A stretch of DNA of 64,000 nucleotides from Maylandia zebra. Its lineage: Eukaryota; Chordata; Actinopteri; Cichliformes; Cichlidae. How positions within the stretch are numbered: the first letter of the stretch is position 1; each line of letters begins with the position of its first letter. The stretch spans positions 806,001-870,000 of the forward strand of contig NC_135178.1 of the NCBI RefSeq assembly GCF_041146795.1. The letters are read 5' to 3'. The notes under the pieces are model-generated. The model searched no databases. It saw only the letters and a list, made by a program, of their open reading frames with translations, and was not told the DNA's origin. A program made the translations under genes and the position numbers. Below, in pieces: positions 58,838-64,000 of the stretch.

Positions 58838-60440
58838 CAGTGGGGCAAAAAAGTATTTAGTCAGCCACCGATTGTGCAAGTTCCCCCACTTAAAATAATG
58901 ACAGAGGTCAGTAATTTGCACCAGAGGTACACTTCAACTGTGAGAGACAGAATGTGAAAAAAAATCCATGAATTCACATGCTAGGATTTGTAAAGAATTT
59001 ATTCGTAAATCGGGGTGGAAAATAAGTATTTGGTCACCTCAAACATGGAAAATCTCTGGCTCTCACAGACCTGTAACGTCTTCTGTAAGAAGCTTTTCTG
59101 TCCCCCACTCGTTACCTGTATGAATGGCACCTGTTTGAACTCATCATCTGTATAAAAGACACCTGTCCACAGCCTCAAACAGTCAGACTCCAAACTCCGC
59201 CATGGCCAAGACCAAGGAGCTTTCGAAGGACACCAGGAAAAGTATTGTAGACCTGCACCAGACTGGGAAGAGTGAATCTACAATAGGCAAGCAGCTTGGT
59301 GTGAAAAAATCAACTGTGGGAGCAATCATCAGAAAATGGAAGACATACAAGACCACTGATAATCTCCCTTGATCTGGGGCTCCACGCAAGATCTCATCCC
59401 GTGGGGTCAAAATGATCATGAGAACGGTGAGCAAAGATCCCAGAACCACACGGGGGGACCTGGTGAATGACCTGCAGAGAGCTGGGACCAAAGTAACAAA
59501 GGTCACCATCAGTAACACACTACAACGGCAGGGAATCAAATCCCGCAGTGCCAGACGTGTTCCGCTGCTGAAGCCAGTGCATGTCCAGGCCCATCTGAAG
59601 TTTGCCAGAGAGCACATGGATGATACAGCAGAGGATTGGGAGAATGTCATGTGGTCAGATGAAACCAAAGTAGAACTTTTTGGTATAAACTCAACTTGTC
59701 GTGTTTGGAGGAAGAAGAATACTGAGTTGCATCCCAAGAACACCATACCTACTGTGAAGCATGGGGGTGGAAACATCATGCTATGGGGCTGTTTTTCTGC
59801 CAAGGGGACAGGACGACTGATCCGTGTTAAGGACAGAATGAATGGGGCCATGTATCGTGAGATTTTGAGCCAAAACCTCCTTCCATCAGTGAGAACTTTG
59901 AAGATGAAACGAGGCTGGGTCTTCCAACATGACAATGATCCAAAACACACCGCCCGGGCAACAAAGGAGTGGCTCCGTAAGAAGCATTTGAAAGTCCTGG
60001 AGTGGCCTAGCCAGTCTCCAGACCTCAACCCCATAGAAAATCTGTGGCGGGAGTTGAAAGTCCGTGTTGCTCGGCGACAGCCCCAAAACATCACTGCTCT
60101 CGAGAAGATCTGCATGGAGGAATGGGCCAAAATACCAGCTACTGTGTGTGCAAACCTGGTAAAGACCTATAGTAAACGTTTGACCTCTGTTATTGCCAAC
60201 AAAGGTTATGTTACAAAGTATTGAGTTGTATTTTTGTTATTGACCAAATACTTATTTTCCACCCTGATTTACGAATAAATTCTTTACAAATCCTACCATG
60301 TGAATTCATGGATTTTTTTTTCACATTCTGTCTCTCACAGTTGAAGTGTACCTCTGGTGCAAATTACTGACCTCTGTCATCATTTTAGGTGGGGGAACTT
60401 GCACAATCGGTGGCTGACTAAATACTTTTTTGCCCCACTG
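58838..60440 (+). mobile_element. Tc1-like transposon, full length (1603 bp)
   Basis: TA duplications at 58836-58837 and 60441-60442. The ends CAGTGGGGCAAAAAAGTATT... and ...AATACTTTTTTGCCCCACTG are long inverted repeats: more than 200 bp match, through TTGTAAAGAATTTATTCGTA. One transposase gene lies between. The near identity of the TIRs points to a fairly recent insertion. Confidence 0.95.
59202..60224 (+). pseudogene. Tc1 transposase, one premature stop
   Basis: ATG at 59202 (CCATGG context), 340 codons to the TGA at 60222-60224. N-terminus: paired-type helix-turn-helix ([18 protein letters not shown], then [15 protein letters not shown]). Catalytic DD34E: Asp in VMWSDETK, Asp in [10 protein letters not shown] and Glu in NPIENLWRE, with 34 residues between the last two. 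The only break I find is TGA at 59370-59372 (codon 57), in the linker where a CGA Arg would be usual, consistent with a C-to-T change. The rest is continuous, and a downstream Met at 59412 could give an N-truncated protein without the DNA-binding domain. Confidence 0.93.
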
Positions 60441-60442
60441 TA

Positions 60443-61127
60443 TGTCTTAGATCTACGGACACAGCCAAAACATATTGCTTGTATAATGCTGTATTCTCTC
60501 CCAGCTTACCATTTTCTCACAATCAAAGATTAAGGATTGTGTTTTTATAGCACGTAGTAAACTATCCCCTTTTCTTCTAGGCCTTGTTGTGTGTATCTCA
60601 CAAGTCAAATTATACATTAGTGATACCAAAAACATTTTGAATTTCATTTATAACCGAGATGCCAAGCTGATATCAGACATCTTATGCTCACCAGGAGCAT
60701 ATGTGTGATATGTGATTGGTAGCGGGCGAAGTTAGGCACGCCTATGAGGCAGAGTTGGTCTCGGGCACAAAGTTTCAAAAAAGAGGTAAGCATCACTCGG
60801 GAGCTGAGACGAGGCGAGTAAGACGGACAATTTAGGCTGTGCGCTGGATGTGAGAAGTTAGGAGTGCTGTGAGTTTGGAGGAAGACACAGGGTTTTTTCA
60901 GGAGAACACTGTTAACTTGCCTGAGGTTTGGGGGATAGACGGGAGATGCTGGGGGGTTTTCGGGATCGTGAGAGTTTGTGACTCGGACTTTGATTGTAAA
61001 TTTCCTAGTTCGTATTAAACAAATGGAAATAAATAGTAATAAAGCTTTCCATCGGGGCATGCAGCCTGTATCTCCATTCTAAATATTACAAAAGCACAAG
61101 ATTAACTAAGCACTAAGAACTATGGTT

Positions 61128-61167
<40 letters not shown>

Positions 61168-62038
61168 CATTTTTGGCCATAAAAAAATAAACTTCTTTTG
61201 GCTTAAAAATTGCATTTTTTTAAAAATATTTTTAATAATCAAATAATTTTTTAATTATTGAATGAGTTATGAAATATGATCATTTTAATAATAGTTTTAT
61301 TAATATGATAATTTCATGTTATTAAAATGTTATTAATAATTTTATTAATAACATATTTTTATGACTGCCATTTGTTTTATTACGTCCTTTATTACTCATA
61401 AATCATTTTATCGTGGGTCATAAATCACTCATTTGAAGGGGTATAACATCCCTCCTCATATGCACTTTAGCTAGTGTAACTTGAACTAAATATATTTTTA
61501 AGAGAATCTGTTAAACTCAGCTTCTGAAAGACACAAAGGCTCAGCTAAAAGGCCGTGTAAGTGAAGGAAAGTCCAACCTGTGTGGGAAAGAGCCCCCTTC
61601 TGCTCGAAACTGTCTGATTCGTCCCACTTGAAAATAGACTAACACTCTTTAATTAAAAAACAAACAAACAAAAACACAACGTGACTGGACTCGGCTGATT
61701 TGCAAATTTTTTTATCCCACCCAAAAAAAAGAATCAGTAGAGAAAACAGAAAATATTACATGCAAGTGGGCTTAGAGCATCTTTTGATTTGAAATGCACC
61801 AGGCCCAGTAACATTAATGTCATGGCCTTAATACTGTGAGGCAGACACCTTACAGTACTGCAGAGGATCCTCATGAATAGACGATTCCTATGAGCAAGCA
61901 GTCGGTGACCGTGGGGAGGATGAACTCTGTTTTAACAGGAAGCGAGCTTCAGATAAATTCAGGATGAAGTTAGTTTCCACTTGCAGGTGCACCAGTTAAT
62001 GTCACAGCCAGACAACTTCTCACTGGATTCATATGTGC
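60443..62038. other. Intergenic; LTR-like tract and CA microsatellite
   Basis: 60700-61080 has a GC-richer block followed by ATTAAAC and AATAAAG signals and might be an LTR, but I cannot fix ends or a target duplication. (CA)n at 61132-61164. The rest is AT-rich. The 3' untranslated region of fam151b should occupy the right side. Confidence 0.45.
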
Positions 62039-62874
62039 TTATTGTGCTGAACTGATCCGTGCTCTTAGAGAGTCTGGCAGGTCAAAGTAAATCCTGCTCG
62101 TGGCAAACTCTTCTCTGTAGGGCAGCAAGTCCTGCAGTGAGAACTCATCACTGTGGCCCGTCCACACAGTTAGAGTGTACCTGTCAATGTCAAGGAAAAA
62201 AAGGTATTAACATATGTCAGAATGGTTTTGGAAACTCCGCCCATTTGACTTTATTCTGATTTTTTCAACTTTATTGTAACAACAGATGAAAATCTAACTT
62301 TGTGGCATTGAAACATTAAAATGGTCCAATGAAATCACAACTATGAGACGAGTGTGGATCGAGTTAAACTGTGATGCACACATGCTTCTGTCCAGTGATG
62401 ACACTTTCTCTCTCACTGCTTGGCAGACAGAGATCTTATCGAAGAAGCTAAAAGGACAGTTTATGATTATATGGTAACATAACGCTTCAGCTGTGTCCCA
62501 CACCAATGTGTGAGAAGTAAAAAGGAGAAACTACTGTGACTGCTTGCAGCCTACTGACTACCTCTGATCCACAATGAGGCTAATTAGACGAATACAGTGT
62601 TTGCTGATTTTGATTTGCTCTCCTTTACTGATATCGAGCATATATATGGCTTCTTCAGACAACCAGGAGACAGCAAAGAAGCCACTGCATGTTTGTGGTG
62701 TTGTTCTGAGAAAAAGGTCCCATGTGGCCGACATTCACCTGTCTGACTGCTTCAGCAGCCATGTCAGCTGGGAGAAGGACTTGGCCAGCAGAGCTGCACG
62801 TACTGGGAATGTTACGGGATGTTTAAGGTCTCTACAGATCTTCTCCATCATATGAACCATATCCCAGCTGTAGC
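62039..62874 (-). CDS. fam151b: fam151b (menorin family), last two coding exons
   Basis: Read as complement(join(62039..62180, 62739..62874)). The penultimate exon starts after TTTTGTTCAG and encodes YSWDMVHMMEKICRDLKHPV, TFPVRAALLAKSFSQ, LTWLLKQSD; donor AG|GTGAAT. The last exon (acceptor GACATTGACAG) restores Arg and continues YTLTVWTGHSDEFSLQDLLP, REEFATSRIYFDLPDSL, ending SSAQ-TAA. PVTFPVRA and SLTxWT...DLL are signatures of the FAM151/menorin domain, a TIM-barrel-like family that includes the nematode dendrite-branching factor menorin. FAM151B is needed for photoreceptor survival in mouse, as I recall. Upstream exons lie beyond the window or are unseen before 64000. Next to ankrd34b in convergent orientation, as in human. 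Confidence 0.88.
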
Positions 62875-62881
62875 CTGAACA

Positions 62882-64000
62882 AAAGAGAAACAAAACATAA
62901 ACGTGTTATGTGAGATGTGTCACTATGGTCTGCTGAGGACTCACTGACTCTCGTTCTAACCTCACTCAGGAAGTGCTCTCAGGTGAGACAGGCACATGGT
63001 CCCACAGTTCCCAGTATAACAGCCAGGCATTCTTGCCTTCTTCCCCATGAAAACTCACCATGAGCTCCTTAGTGGTTCTGGACCAACATTAGCCACCTGA
63101 CTGCTGGCTGACTCGGCTGTCAAGGTAGTCCATGAACATGGGTTCTTCTAGTGTCAGGATGAACTCTTATGTTGCATGCATGTATTTTCCTGGTGAGAAT
63201 TTTATTTTTACTCTGCCAAGATGGTGTCAAAGAGACGGATGTTGTCCAAGACATGGAGGATGCTGGACAACACCTCCCACCCACTCCGTGATGTGCTGAG
63301 CATGCTCAGTGAGAGACAGATTTACCCAAATGAGACAGAAAATAGTTCCTGCCTGTGGCTACGTCCATCTAATGTGCAGCAACAGCTGCACATCCTCTAC
63401 AAAGGAGAGTGTAAGAGGGCATCTCAATTTCAGCTTTATCTACACTCTCTTCCATGTGAGATAATGGGATATTTATTTATTTATTAGAACTATTGTGTAA
63501 TATACTGTAATTTTTTATTGGTACTGTAACTTGTTAGTTACTGTCCTTACTGTCTTGGAGCAACTGTGACTGCAAAGTTTCCTCTTGCATTGATAAAGTA
63601 TTCTGAGTCTCCTCACTGTTCGGGTACCTAAAGGCACTGAGCTGCTGCACCACCTGCCCTTTGACCTCCAGGTGCTGAAACAGCGTGTGAGTTGTATTTG
63701 CTGACAACATGCTGCCAGGCTATTAGAGTCGGGTGCACCACCATGTTGTCTGCATATTTGAGAACTGTCATACTGTCCATATTACAGGTTATATTATACG
63801 TGTAGAGACTACATCTCCATCACCCCTCAGGTCTGTTGAGGACGCAAGATCCTCAGCTCTGGATACGCGGACCCATGCGAACCTAGAACTCCCCTAGGGT
63901 GGACACAAAGCTATATATAACAGAGTTGTTGATTTAAACAACTCTGTTATTTAAATCAATAATAACATGAAGAGGGTTTTGTGTTTCTCAGCCTAGAACA
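62882..64000. other. fam151b intron with LINE-like sequence and a hairpin
   Basis: A plus-strand piece at 63227-63420 (MLDNTSHPLRDVLSML) resembles the C-terminal part of a LINE protein, like the fragment at 46020-46286. A 14-bp perfect stem with a 6-nt loop lies at 63917-63930 against 63937-63950. No further fam151b exon identified. Confidence 0.45.

Noticed and set aside
59183..60130. 315-codon minus-strand frame
   Set aside because: Antisense shadow of the Tc1 transposase, which has the clear DD34E motifs on the plus strand.
60600..61085. Possible solo LTR
   Set aside because: GC-richer block, ATTAAAC and AATAAAG signals and an ATTACA end look LTR-like, but I could not find a matching TG start with a target duplication.

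Overview
This is vertebrate nuclear DNA, almost certainly from a teleost fish and probably a cichlid. The signs are short exons with GT/AG splice sites, AT-rich non-coding DNA, CA and TA microsatellites, fish-type Tc1, Harbinger, hAT, piggyBac and Penelope elements, and SINE tails ending in the GTAAAGCGCTTTGGG...CGCTATATAAAT block that I know from the AFC SINEs of African cichlids. The cichlid label is from memory and was not tested. Position 5244-5343 is an assembly gap.

Host genes. Two conserved genes anchor the locus. ankrd34b lies on the + strand (CDS 43568-45355, two coding exons, 561 aa). The last two exons of fam151b (menorin family) lie on the - strand (62039-62874). They converge tail to tail, as I recall for human FAM151B and ANKRD34B on 5q14. 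Two further coding units look usable: a complete four-exon OB-fold protein of 297 aa on the - strand (7690-9990), and a GIMAP/AIG1-type GTPase exon on the + strand (22138-22988).

Layout. 1-1595 is a 39-bp minisatellite. 1.6-7.2 kb holds a piggyBac MITE, a hAT MITE running into the gap, and an unassigned ~490-codon frame. 7.3-9.3 kb is the OB-fold gene, with exons 2-4 bracketed by a 235-bp inverted repeat. 12.2-15.8 kb is a 3.6-kb PIF/Harbinger element with two decayed genes. 16.7-19.9 kb is a TTAA-flanked element full of internal duplications. 22-25 kb has the GIMAP exon and a hAT pseudogene with a SINE inside it. 25-26.9 kb has a Penelope RT piece and a Tc1 remnant split by a solo LTR. 27.4-31.5 kb is a mosaic: a KDZ-like multi-exon remnant, a packaging-type ATPase remnant, a Penelope GIY-YIG piece and a C2H2 exon. 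32.8-38.8 kb is one 6-kb insertion with long terminal inverted repeats and a 6-bp target duplication. It carries a SAM+HECT ubiquitin-ligase gene (now broken) and a later gypsy insertion. 39-46 kb is ankrd34b, with a 211-bp apparently perfect inverted repeat upstream. 46-56 kb is LINE, Penelope, endogenous retrovirus, SINE and hAT debris. 58.8-60.4 kb is a nearly intact Tc1 element. The fam151b exons and LINE-like sequence end the window.

How the parts relate. Apart from ankrd34b, fam151b, the OB-fold gene and perhaps the GIMAP exon, nearly everything recognisable is mobile DNA. Many insertions are nested, and their target duplications give a relative order of events. The strongest candidate for something new is the HECT-carrying TIR element. 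The inverted repeats at 7.3/9.0 kb and 41.3/42.4 kb come next.
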